Below, in pieces: positions 17,075-24,866 of a stretch of 39,577 bases of DNA (position 1 is its first letter; every line of letters starts with the position of its first letter). Below the pieces are notes generated by a model. The model had not been told where the DNA came from. It made no database searches and worked only from the letters and a program-made list of their open reading frames with translations. A program made the position numbers and the translations under genes. Source of the stretch: CBFHOS01 sp965657645 (GTDB lineage Bacteria; Pseudomonadota; Alphaproteobacteria; Puniceispirillales; Puniceispirillaceae); the NCBI GenBank assembly GCA_965657645.1, contig CBFHOS010000017.1:1-39577 (forward strand). The letters run 5' to 3'.

Positions 17075-17227
17075 ATGACAATTTGTACTAGAACGGTGCT
17101 ATTTCTATTGACCATTATGATCAATCTGGTTATCGCCGAATTAAGCGCAACAGCGTCCCCCGTGGCGTCCCCTGTGGCGTCCCCTGTGGCGTCCCCCGTA
17201 TTTGCACAATTTATCTGGAGTATTTAG
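17075..17227 (+). CDS. Putative 50-residue leader/small secreted protein with ASPV repeats
   Basis: An ATG at 17075 opens a 50-codon frame whose TAG (17225-17227) abuts the creatinase ATG at 17228. The product starts MTICTRTVLFLLTIMINLVI, a positively charged then hydrophobic segment like a signal peptide or single membrane helix. It continues with four ASPV tetrapeptides, each encoded by a 12-bp repeat, and ends VFAQFIWSI. VFA before Q could be a signal-peptidase site. The creatinase ribosome site (GGAG) lies in its last codons, so translation could be coupled. No strong Shine-Dalgarno precedes its own ATG. It may be a chance frame created by the repeat. Confidence 0.35.
   Translation: MTICTRTVLFLLTIMINLVIAELSATASPVASPVASPVASPVFAQFIWSI
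17153..17200. repeat. Four tandem copies of a 12-bp unit upstream of creatinase
   Basis: Units gcgtcccc(c/t)gtg at 17153, 17165, 17177 and 17189, with only c/t and final g/a variation, make a 48-bp array in the divergent region between the transporter ATPase and creatinase. The array ends 27 bp before the creatinase start and is in phase with the small upstream reading frame. Confidence 0.9.
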
Positions 17228-18448
17228 ATGTCTGGAACTGATCTTATTCACACCGTCCGGTGGCACAATGGTGAGAAAAGCTACACCCCGTTTTCCGATG
17301 GTGAAATGGCCCGGCGCAGTACCGCAATGCAAGCAATCATGGCGGCCGAAGATATTGATGCCTGCCTGTTCACCTCATATCATAACATCTGTTATTTCTC
17401 CGGCTTTCTGTATTGCAAATTTGGCCGGCGTTATGCGGCGGTTTTGAACCATGACGGCGTGACGACCATTTCGGCGGCGATTGATGGTGGCCAGCCGTGG
17501 CGCCGTTCTGTTGGCGACAACATTACCTATACCGATTGGCGCCGCGATAGCTATTTCACTGCGCTGAAGGAAACCATGAAAGGCATCAAGCGCCTTGGTG
17601 TTGAATTTGACGAGATGAACCTCGACCTCAAGGCGTTACTGCATGAGCATTTCCCCGATGTGGAGCTGGTCGATTGTGCAAATTCAGCAATGCGTCTACG
17701 CACAATCAAAAGCGCCGAGGAACATGTACTCATCCGCAAGGGCGCCGATGTGTGCGCCGTTGGTGGCCGCGCGGTGATGGCCGCTGTCGAGGCCGGCGTG
17801 CCTGAACATGAGGTGGCAATCGCCTCAACCAATGCGATGATCCGCGAAATTGCGGGCTCGTTCCCATTTGTCGAATTGATGGATACATGGACATGGTTCC
17901 AATCTGGCATCAACACTGATGGTGCCCATAATCCGGTGACAAACAAGCTTGTTGAAGAAGGCGATATTCTATCGCTCAACACCTTCCCGATGATTTTTGG
18001 TTATTACACCGCGCTTGAACGCACCTTGTTCTGTGGCTCTGTATCCAATGCCCATAATGACCTGTGGCAAAAGAATTGTGCGGTTCACGTCAAAGGCATG
18101 GAATTGCTAAAGCCCGGCGCCAAATGTAACGAGATCGCAACCGAGCTCAACGAGATGTACCGCGAGTGGGATTTGTTGAAATACCGGTCATTCGGTTATG
18201 GCCATTCGTTTGGCGTTCTATGCCATTACTATGGGCGTGAGGCCGCCGTCGAATTACGCGAAGATGTCACTACGGTTCTAGAGCCGGGGATGGTCGTGTC
18301 GATGGAGCCGATGATCATGATCCCAGAAGGTGAAGCGGGCGCAGGTGGTTACCGCGAGCATGATATCCTCATCATCACCGAGGACGGCGCCGAGAACATC
18401 ACCAAATTCCCGTTTGGCACTGACGAGATGATCGTCGGACGCAAGTAA
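17228..18448 (+). CDS. Creatinase (creatine amidinohydrolase)
   Basis: Hydrolyses creatine to sarcosine and urea in the cytoplasm. The 406-residue sequence follows Pseudomonas creatinase closely by eye: FTSYHNICYFSGFLYCKFGR, IDGGQPWRR, WTWFQSGINTDGAHNPVT, YYTALERTLF, RSFGYGHSFG and LEPGMVVSMEPMIMIPEG. The residues equivalent to the catalytic His232, Glu262, His324 and Glu358 are present as His234, Glu264, His326 and Glu360. The fold is the metal-free 'pita-bread' M24 fold. GGAG lies 7 bp before the ATG. It is divergent from a polyamine-type importer and convergent, with 3 bp between stops, with an agmatinase-family ureohydrolase. Sarcosine formed here could be oxidised by the dehydrogenase at 35-38 kb. 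No creatininase or urease is visible in the window. Confidence 0.95.
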   Translation: MSGTDLIHTVRWHNGEKSYTPFSDGEMARRSTAMQAIMAAEDIDACLFTSYHNICYFSGFLYCKFGRRYAAVLNHDGVTTISAAIDGGQPWRRSVGDNITYTDWRRDSYFTALKETMKGIKRLGVEFDEMNLDLKALLHEHFPDVELVDCANSAMRLRTIKSAEEHVLIRKGADVCAVGGRAVMAAVEAGVPEHEVAIASTNAMIREIAGSFPFVELMDTWTWFQSGINTDGAHNPVTNKLVEEGDILSLNTFPMIFGYYTALERTLFCGSVSNAHNDLWQKNCAVHVKGMELLKPGAKCNEIATELNEMYREWDLLKYRSFGYGHSFGVLCHYYGREAAVELREDVTTVLEPGMVVSMEPMIMIPEGEAGAGGYREHDILIITEDGAENITKFPFGTDEMIVGRK

Positions 18449-18451
18449 TCC

Positions 18452-19405
18452 CTAGCGGTGATGCGCAATGCGGCCGATCAAATTAAGCAGCACTTGGGCG
18501 GCAAGCGTGGTGGTTGATCCGCTATGGTCATAATCTGGCGCGACCTCAACGAGGTCGACGCCGACTATGGTGCCACGCTTTGCAAGGCCATCTAGAAATT
18601 CCAGAATTTCATAATATAAAAACCCACCATGTGACGGTGTGCCTGTGCCCGGGGCAATTGAAGGATCAAACCCGTCAATATCAATCGTCACATAGTAACG
18701 CTCATTCGCCGGAATGCGGTCCAACATGCCGTCTGGGCCCAATTTGCGGAATTGCCGAACCGATTGAATATCCGACCCCATCGCCCGCGCATCCTCATAG
18801 CCATCACGCGCGGTTGAGGACACATTGCGAATACCAATTTGTGACAGGCCTTTTACATAAGACTTTTCAGCCGCCCGCCGCATTGGATTTCCATGACCAT
18901 ATCGCACCCCATGCCGTTCATCGACAAAATCAAGATGGGCGTCGATTTGTACAAGATGGAATGGTTCCTGATCATCAAACGCATTGATACAGGGAATATT
19001 GACCGAGTGATCGCCGCCAAGAACAATCGGCACAGCACCAGCCGCCAAAATAGCCCGCACACCGGTTTCAATATTTGCATGGCTGTTGATCGTATCGGTA
19101 TGGATGATGTCGGCGTCACCAATATCAACGATGCGCACGGCGTCTGCCTCTAGATATATCACATCATCCTCATGGTCATAGGCGCCCGCATGGCCAAAGG
19201 AAAACAATGTTGACGCCTCGCGAATACCGCGTGGACCAAAACGCGCGCCTGGACGATATTGTGTGCCAAAATCAAACGGCGCACCAAGCACCGCAAAATC
19301 AGCGTCAATCGCGTTCCAGTCTGGCTGGTAGGGAAATTTGCCAAAGGTGCAAAGCCCAACAAACGGCAAATTCAACCGGCCAGTTTCATATCCATGTCCA
19401 CTCAT
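18452..19405 (-). CDS. Agmatinase/arginase family ureohydrolase
   Basis: Binuclear-metal hydrolase releasing urea from a guanidino compound such as agmatine, guanidinobutyrate or a similar substrate. The 317-residue protein has all metal-ligand motifs: GGDHS (130-134, His133), DAHLD (155-159) and DIDGFDPS (242-249). APGTGTPSHGGF follows, matching the agmatinase-type specificity loop. A His-Gly-Asn segment (171-173) lies where the substrate guanidinium is bound. The ATG at 19405 has AAGGG 8 bp upstream; GTG at 19414 is the longer alternative. It faces creatinase tail-to-tail, so this locus is enriched in guanidino-group hydrolases. Exact substrate is not assignable. Confidence 0.88.
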   Translation of the reverse strand: MSGHGYETGRLNLPFVGLCTFGKFPYQPDWNAIDADFAVLGAPFDFGTQYRPGARFGPRGIREASTLFSFGHAGAYDHEDDVIYLEADAVRIVDIGDADIIHTDTINSHANIETGVRAILAAGAVPIVLGGDHSVNIPCINAFDDQEPFHLVQIDAHLDFVDERHGVRYGHGNPMRRAAEKSYVKGLSQIGIRNVSSTARDGYEDARAMGSDIQSVRQFRKLGPDGMLDRIPANERYYVTIDIDGFDPSIAPGTGTPSHGGFLYYEILEFLDGLAKRGTIVGVDLVEVAPDYDHSGSTTTLAAQVLLNLIGRIAHHR

Positions 19406-19450
19406 CGCGCTCACCCTTTTGCACTGCTGTTATAGCCGCTCAACGCTAAT

Positions 19451-19540
19451 GCAATTCAATTGCGTGATCTAGGGGGTGATTTCAGTAAATTTCTTTTGCC
19501 ATGACGTCTAAATTACGTCAGGGTTTTTCGTTACTAACGA
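19451..19540. promoter_or_regulatory. Three inverted repeats upstream of the dioxygenase operon
   Basis: Three perfect inverted repeats lie between the ureohydrolase and dioxygenase starts. They are GCAATT-C-AATTGC (19451-19463), TGACGT-N7-ACGTCA (19502-19520) and TCGTTA-C-TAACGA (19528-19540). The last ends 11 bp before the dioxygenase ATG and overlaps its translation-initiation region. They are candidate operators for one or more dimeric regulators; no regulator gene is present nearby. Confidence 0.5.
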
Positions 19541-19551
19541 GAGACAAAGCC

Positions 19552-20382
19552 ATGCCAAAATATTTAAGTGAAGCGCAAATTGCCGATTATGAAGAACTCG
19601 GATTTGTTGCCCCCATTGATATTTTTGACCCTGCGGAGGCGCGCGCGCTTCGTGATCAATTGACCCAAGACGAGGCCCAATGGCCGGATAAACTTGCGGG
19701 TGCCGATCGTAATAACGCGCATTATGTTTTGCCAGTTCTAGACCAGATAACCCATGACAGCCGTATTCTTGACGCGGTTGAGGACATTATTGGGCCGAAT
19801 ATTCTAGTCGCCGGAACAACTTTATTCATCAAGGACCCGGAAACCAGCGGCTTTATCAGCTGGCATCAGGACGCGCGCTACATTGGCTTGGAACCGCATG
19901 ATTGGGTTACCGGATGGGTGGCGCTAAGCGACGTCAATTTGGACAATGGCTGTATGCAGATGATACCGGGGACACATAAGGCGCCGCTGGTTGATCACGT
20001 TGATACATATGACGAGGAAAACCTGCTTACCCGCGGTCAAACGGTGCCCGATGTCGACGAAGACGCTGCGGTTCCCGTTATCATGAAGGCGGGACAGCTA
20101 TCCTTGCACCATCCCCGCATTGTGCATGGCTCCGGCCCCAATCTTAGCCAGCATCGCCGGATTGGCTTTGCCATCCAGAGTTTTATAGCGCCTAATGTTG
20201 AAGAAGTTCTCGGCGACATTTGGGTACAGATAGCACGGGGCCGTGATGATTTTGGACATCATGGACTAGCCGAGAGGCCAACTACACCAATGACCCCAGA
20301 TATGCTTGCCTTTCGCCAGATGACCAATGACAAGCTATCGGAAATATTTTATGCAGGCGCCGCCAAAAAAGGAAAATTCTAA
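19552..20382 (+). CDS. PhyH family Fe(II)/2-oxoglutarate dioxygenase
   Basis: A 276-residue member of the phytanoyl-CoA dioxygenase family, expected to hydroxylate or demethylate a small molecule with O2 and 2-oxoglutarate. The iron ligands are visible as WHQD (His105, Asp107) and the distal HPRIVHGSGPN (His192). An Arg at 202-203 would bind the 2-oxoglutarate carboxylate. WVALSDVNLDNGCMQMIPGTHK is the conserved PhyH core. It lacks the FxWHSDFE signature of ectoine hydroxylase. I chose the ATG at 19552, where the family N-terminus begins (MPKYLSEAQI); an ATG at 19501 is in frame but would place strong inverted repeats in coding sequence. Its stop overlaps the next start (TAATG). Confidence 0.9.
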   Translation: MPKYLSEAQIADYEELGFVAPIDIFDPAEARALRDQLTQDEAQWPDKLAGADRNNAHYVLPVLDQITHDSRILDAVEDIIGPNILVAGTTLFIKDPETSGFISWHQDARYIGLEPHDWVTGWVALSDVNLDNGCMQMIPGTHKAPLVDHVDTYDEENLLTRGQTVPDVDEDAAVPVIMKAGQLSLHHPRIVHGSGPNLSQHRRIGFAIQSFIAPNVEEVLGDIWVQIARGRDDFGHHGLAERPTTPMTPDMLAFRQMTNDKLSEIFYAGAAKKGKF

Positions 20383-21551
20383 TGGCTGACATGACCCAGA
20401 ATGCCGATATAGCAAGCGCGGTTGCGGCCGCGCGTGATGCGCGCATCATTGCAAATCCAGCGCATAATCCTGCGCCGTTTCCCGATGATGAGGGCTCGCT
20501 CAATAGCCGCAATATGCAAGCGGCGATGGACGAGATTACCGGATGGGATGCCTATGCCCCGACACCGCTAGTGTCGCTCTCTGATCTGGCGGCGTTTTGC
20601 GGCGTTAAAGCGGTTTATTACAAAGACGAATCCACACGTTTTGGCCTTGGATCATTCAAGGCTTTGGGCGGGGCCTATGCGGCCTCACAATTGGTCGCTA
20701 AAAAAATTGCTGATGGCTTTTCGGCCGCAGACGTAACCGTTGCCACGGCCACCGATGGCAATCATGGCCGTTCTGTTTCATGGGGTGCACAGCGCGCTGG
20801 TTACAATGCAAAAATCTATATCCACGAGCATGTCAGTGAAGAACGCGCCGAGGCGATGCGGGCCTATGGCGCCGAGGTGACACGGATTGCTGGCAATTAC
20901 GAGGCGTCACTTGCCGCCTGTAAGGCCGATGCCGAGGCGAATGGCTGGGATATCGTTTCCGACACATCGTGGGAAGGGTATTTGGACATCCCCCGCACGA
21001 TCATGGCTGGCTATACGGTAATGACCAACGAGGCGCTCGACCAGATGGGCGACACCATGCCGACACATGCGTTTTTGCCTGTAGGTGTTGGCGGTCTTGC
21101 CTCCGCCGTTGCCGCACCTCTATGGCAACGCATGGGGGCTGATCTGTGCAATCTGATTTCGGTCGAATCTACCATGTCATGCTGTTTTCTGGATTCTATT
21201 GCGGCTGGCGAGCCAACACTTGTCGATATTGCCGAGGAAACTTTGATGGCGGGACTGTCATGCGGCGAGATATCCGCCCTTGCATGGGATATCCTGCGCA
21301 CCACCCTCACCCATTGTGTGGCCATTAGCGATGATGCCGTCGCGCCATTGATGCGCTGGCTCCATCAGCGCGACCAATCGATTGAGGCGGGTGAATGTTC
21401 AACCTCTGGCATTGCCGCGCTATTACAGGCGCATGCACAGCCAGACAAATGGCGCGAAATGGGTTTCGATGAAAACGCAGTGGTGTTGTTAATTGGTACC
21501 GAAGGCGCCACCGACAGGGCTCTGTATGAGCAATTAATTGCCGCCGAATAA
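20382..21551 (+). CDS. PLP-dependent ammonia-lyase, diaminopropionate ammonia-lyase-like
   Basis: A 389-residue fold-type II PLP enzyme. The Schiff-base Lys is Lys93 in RFGLGSFKALGGAYA. The phosphate-contacting TDGNHGR (124-130) and a glycine-rich PVGVGGLAS (around 222-230) are both present. The N-terminal 'NPAHN' and 'RFGL.SFK' blocks match diaminopropionate ammonia-lyase (YgeX/DpaL), which converts 2,3-diaminopropionate to pyruvate and ammonia. Threonine-dehydratase-like EutB of ectoine catabolism is a related alternative. The ATG overlaps the dioxygenase stop by 1 bp, so the two proteins are translationally coupled. Pro-Thr-type substrates with a 3-amino or 3-hydroxy group are plausible; the true one is unknown. 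Confidence 0.8.
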   Translation: MADMTQNADIASAVAAARDARIIANPAHNPAPFPDDEGSLNSRNMQAAMDEITGWDAYAPTPLVSLSDLAAFCGVKAVYYKDESTRFGLGSFKALGGAYAASQLVAKKIADGFSAADVTVATATDGNHGRSVSWGAQRAGYNAKIYIHEHVSEERAEAMRAYGAEVTRIAGNYEASLAACKADAEANGWDIVSDTSWEGYLDIPRTIMAGYTVMTNEALDQMGDTMPTHAFLPVGVGGLASAVAAPLWQRMGADLCNLISVESTMSCCFLDSIAAGEPTLVDIAEETLMAGLSCGEISALAWDILRTTLTHCVAISDDAVAPLMRWLHQRDQSIEAGECSTSGIAALLQAHAQPDKWREMGFDENAVVLLIGTEGATDRALYEQLIAAE

Positions 21552-21574
21552 TATCACTATCTAGGATAGTTCAG

Positions 21575-22774
21575 ATGATAGCAGGTGAAATCAACCGCCC
21601 TCAACGGGGCTTTACCAAAGGGGAATTCACCGCCCGCTGTGACGCGGCGCAGGCTGTTATGGCGGCACAAAATCTTGATGCGATGCTATTCGCCTCGGAA
21701 TCCGATATCCGCTATTTCACCGGCTTTATGACCCAATTCTGGCAGAGCCCGACACGGCCTTGGTTTGTGGTGATCCCGCGTGAGGGCGATCCCATTGCGA
21801 TCATCCCAACCATCGGCGTGCCGTTAATGCGGGATTGCCATGTTGGCGCGATCCATAGCTGGGCATCACCCGCGGTAACCGACGATGGCATAAGCCTATT
21901 AAAGTCGGTCCTTGATGATCTGCTTATTGATCACCGCCGCCTTGGGTTATTAATGGGCCGAGAGACGGCATTTCGCGCACCTTTGGGTGATGTGCTCGAT
22001 CTGGTGGATAGTCTGGCGCAGATAGAATTGGTCGATGTGACCACGGATATCCAACTCATCAGGATGCGCAAATCCCCCGCCGAGATTGCCAAAACCCGCT
22101 ATGTCTGCCAGCTAGTGTCCAGCGTCTTCGCGGAACTGCCTAATTGGGCCCAAGCCGGCATGCCTCTATCAGAGCTATTCCGTCAATTCAAAATACGCGC
22201 CCTTGAGGCTGGCATTGATGACGTTAGCTATCTTGTTGGCTCAGCCGGACCGGGTGGATATTTCGACATTATAGCACCACCTTCGGAACGACCTCTGGCG
22301 CATGGCGATATATTCATGCTCGACACTGGATCGTTATGGGATGGCTATTTTTCCGATTTTGACCGGAATTTTGCCATCGGATCTGCCAGTGATGACGCGC
22401 ATCAGGCCCATCACCAGCTATATGATGCAACCGAGGCCGCCTTGGCCATTTGCAAGCCCGGCATTAGGGCCTGCAATCTCTATCAGGCCATGGATGCGAT
22501 CCTGCGGCCCAACGGCGATAAGGGCGGAGATGGGGGCGGTGGTGACGATGTCGGGCGCTATGGTCACGGCATGGGCATCCAGTTAACCGAACCACCGTCA
22601 CACACAAATTGGGACACTACCGAGATTGAGGCAGGCATGATGCTGACCCTCGAACCGTCATTGATTTATGGCGAAGGGTTTTTGATGGTGGCAGAGGAAA
22701 ATATCCTGATCACCGATAATGGCTATGAGATGCTATCAACACGATGCCAGCGTGATTTGCCGGTAATCACCTGA
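21575..22774 (+). CDS. M24 family metallohydrolase (Xaa-Pro peptidase/ectoine hydrolase-like)
   Basis: A 399-residue 'pita-bread' enzyme with an N-terminal creatinase-like domain and a C-terminal M24 catalytic domain. Metal ligands are visible: Asp250 (MLDTGS), Asp261 (SDFDRNF), His331 (GHGMG), Glu360 (TLEPS) and Glu374/375 (AEENILI). Members hydrolyse Xaa-Pro dipeptides or cyclic amides; DoeA (ectoine hydrolase) is in the same fold. Unlike creatinase it keeps all metal ligands. A Gly/Asp-rich insertion (PNGDKGGDGGGGDD, about residues 312-325) precedes the His ligand and is unusual. AGGA lies upstream of the ATG and the gene is 23 bp after the PLP enzyme, so they form one operon. The substrate is probably an amide made or used by the neighbours. 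Confidence 0.85.
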   Translation: MIAGEINRPQRGFTKGEFTARCDAAQAVMAAQNLDAMLFASESDIRYFTGFMTQFWQSPTRPWFVVIPREGDPIAIIPTIGVPLMRDCHVGAIHSWASPAVTDDGISLLKSVLDDLLIDHRRLGLLMGRETAFRAPLGDVLDLVDSLAQIELVDVTTDIQLIRMRKSPAEIAKTRYVCQLVSSVFAELPNWAQAGMPLSELFRQFKIRALEAGIDDVSYLVGSAGPGGYFDIIAPPSERPLAHGDIFMLDTGSLWDGYFSDFDRNFAIGSASDDAHQAHHQLYDATEAALAICKPGIRACNLYQAMDAILRPNGDKGGDGGGGDDVGRYGHGMGIQLTEPPSHTNWDTTEIEAGMMLTLEPSLIYGEGFLMVAEENILITDNGYEMLSTRCQRDLPVIT

Positions 22775-22800
22775 TAAAACGCCTGCAAGGAGAGCAAAAC

Positions 22801-23580
22801 ATGGACGACCAAAATATTGTCACCCATCTGCCATTTCATCAAATTGCGGCAGAAGACCGTGCCCGCCAAATGGGGCTTGTCACTCTTGAAACCGATTTGA
22901 CGATCGAGGATGAATTGCGGTTTTTCATTTCCGGTGCCCCGCCATTATCACTATCCCTATTGCATAGCCGGATAGCGATGGATGACGAGGTTTCGGCCGA
23001 CACCCTCACCCGCATGGAAGGACGCTTTGCCGGCACATTGGCGTTATTCCCGCCAGGCCATGATTTCGACGTGATCGGATATGGATGCACATCGGCATCA
23101 TTGCTCATTGGCGAAGACCGCGTTCAAGACCTAATCAAAGCGCATACCAAGGCCGCCCATGTCACCACGCCGATCACCGCGGCAAAGCGGGCGTTGACCA
23201 CGCTGGGCGCCCAGAAAATTGGCTATATGGCGCCCTATGTTTCGGCCATATCCCAACAGATGTGCACTAAATTCACCGCCGACGGCTTTCCGGTTATGGG
23301 CGCGGCAACTTTTGGCGAGGGTCGTGATTCAATCGTTGGCAGGATAGCCCCAGATGCCATTTTGAGTGCGATAACCAGCTTGGCAAATGACACGCCGGAT
23401 ATTGAGGCGATTTTCGTCTCTTGCACCTCATTGAAATGCGCATCAATTATCGAAGCCGCCGAAGCCAGATTGGGTATTCCGGTCATTTCCAGTAATTCGG
23501 CAATGGCATGGGATATGATCCGCCTCGCCGGCGTTACCGTCGACACAGCCGGAAAAGGCCGCCTATTCGCCGATAATTGA
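22801..23580 (+). CDS. Asp/Glu racemase-fold protein (EutA/maleate isomerase/AMDase-like)
   Basis: A 259-residue protein of the aspartate/glutamate/hydantoin racemase superfamily. The two catalytic cysteines sit in the expected places: GYGCTSAS (Cys96) and VSCTSLKCA (Cys208). The GYGCTS form is shared by EutA, arylmalonate decarboxylase and maleate isomerase. These enzymes racemise, isomerise or decarboxylate via a Cys pair. A strong AAGGAG lies before the ATG, 26 bp after the M24 gene, making it the last gene of the four-gene operon. EutA in ectoine degradation is the closest contextual analogue, but the function here is not established. Confidence 0.82.
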   Translation: MDDQNIVTHLPFHQIAAEDRARQMGLVTLETDLTIEDELRFFISGAPPLSLSLLHSRIAMDDEVSADTLTRMEGRFAGTLALFPPGHDFDVIGYGCTSASLLIGEDRVQDLIKAHTKAAHVTTPITAAKRALTTLGAQKIGYMAPYVSAISQQMCTKFTADGFPVMGAATFGEGRDSIVGRIAPDAILSAITSLANDTPDIEAIFVSCTSLKCASIIEAAEARLGIPVISSNSAMAWDMIRLAGVTVDTAGKGRLFADN

Positions 23581-23621
23581 TCGCGGGTAATTGATCGCAA
23601 ATGATTAGGGGTGAACTAGCG

Positions 23622-24758
23622 TTATTTCACCAATATATCGCTATCCACATCACGCAGGTTGCGATGACCACATAGGGCCATGGTGAGATCAAGTTCTTTA
23701 TGCAGAATTTCCAGCGCCTTGGTGACGCCAGCCTGACCGCCAGCGCCCAGCCCATAGATGTAAGAGCGACCAATCATCACTCCCTTGGCACCAAGGGCAA
23801 TGCAACGCAAAATATCTTGGCCTGTGCGTATACCGCTATCCATCCAAACTTCGGTTTTATCACCAACCGCATCGACAATATGCGGCAAAGCGGCAATCGC
23901 CGAGATTGCGCCATCGAGCTGGCGGCCACCATGGTTTGAAACAATGATCGCATCGGCCCCGATATTCACCGCCGCCTTGGCATCCTCGGCATCGAGGATA
24001 CCTTTGATGATGATTTTGCCGCCCCACATTTTGCGAATTTCTGCAATATCCTCCCAAGACAGGGTCGGATCGAACTGGCTGGCGGTCCAATCGGCTAGTG
24101 AACTGGTGTCACCCACCCCCTCAACATGCCCGACAATATTGCGGAACTGGCGGCGTTTGGTCCCCAGCATGCCAAGCGCCCATGCCGGTTTTTGCGCCAG
24201 ATTAATGAGCGACTTTAGCGTTGGCTTTGGCGGGGCTGAAAGTCCATTGCGGATATCTTTATGACGCTGGCCCATAATCTGGAGATCAACCGTGATCACA
24301 AGTGCCGAACAATTAGCCGCGCGTGCCCGCTCGATTAACCGGCGCACAAAATCGCGGTCGCGCATTACATATAGCTGGAACCAAAAAGGCTTGGTGGTGT
24401 TCTCGGCAACATCCTCAATCGAACAGATCGACATTGTCGAGAGGGTATAGGGAACGCCAAACGCCTCTGCCGCACGGGCCGCCAGAATTTCACCATCGGC
24501 ATGCTGCATCCCCGTTAGGCCAACAGGTGCAAGCGCCACAGGCATGCTTACATCTTCGCCAAGCATCGGCATCACCGTACTGCGCTGGCTAACGTCGATT
24601 GCCACCCTCTGGCGAAATTTAATGTCCTGGAGGTCACTCTCATTCGAGCGATAGGTGCTCTCGGTCCACGAACCGCTATCAGCATAATCATAGAACATGC
24701 GCGGAACCCGGCGTTCGGCTTGCTTGCGCAAATCCTCGATACAGGTAATGCCGTTCAT
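23622..24758 (-). CDS. FMN-dependent alpha-hydroxy-acid dehydrogenase (LldD family), second copy
   Basis: A 378-residue TIM-barrel flavoprotein. Active-site motifs are FYDYADSGSWTE (Tyr), WFQLYVMRDRD (Tyr), QRHKDIRNG (the Arg-binding block), IIIKGILDAEDA (Lys), SNHGGRQLDG (catalytic His, Arg) and DSGIRTGQDILRCIALGAKGVMIGR. KDIRNG is nearer the canonical lactate-dehydrogenase 'RDxRNG' than in the copy at 6 kb, so L-lactate or a similar 2-hydroxy acid is plausible. ATG at 24758 gives a 7-nt spacing to GGAG; the adjacent ATG at 24761 is equally possible. It is convergent with the racemase-fold gene and stands alone. Confidence 0.9.
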   Translation of the reverse strand: MNGITCIEDLRKQAERRVPRMFYDYADSGSWTESTYRSNESDLQDIKFRQRVAIDVSQRSTVMPMLGEDVSMPVALAPVGLTGMQHADGEILAARAAEAFGVPYTLSTMSICSIEDVAENTTKPFWFQLYVMRDRDFVRRLIERARAANCSALVITVDLQIMGQRHKDIRNGLSAPPKPTLKSLINLAQKPAWALGMLGTKRRQFRNIVGHVEGVGDTSSLADWTASQFDPTLSWEDIAEIRKMWGGKIIIKGILDAEDAKAAVNIGADAIIVSNHGGRQLDGAISAIAALPHIVDAVGDKTEVWMDSGIRTGQDILRCIALGAKGVMIGRSYIYGLGAGGQAGVTKALEILHKELDLTMALCGHRNLRDVDSDILVK

Positions 24759-24866
24759 CATCGATCTCCACAGTGCCAACGGGCAATAGCTAGGCAGATG
24801 AAGATGGCAGATAGTAAAAGATATGAAAAGGCTAAAGCCTGCATCGCGATGCGCAGATTTTAGCGC

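Noticed and set aside
17141..17332. Minus-strand frame with GRHR repeats upstream of the transporter ATPase
   Set aside because: Antisense to the creatinase start and to the 12-bp repeat; no start signal.
18514..18987. 157-codon plus-strand frame
   Set aside because: Antisense to the ureohydrolase with its complete metal-binding motifs; composition is not protein-like.
19552..20382. Ectoine hydroxylase (EctD)
   Set aside because: Same superfamily, but the EctD signature around the iron-binding HxD is absent and no ectABC genes are near.
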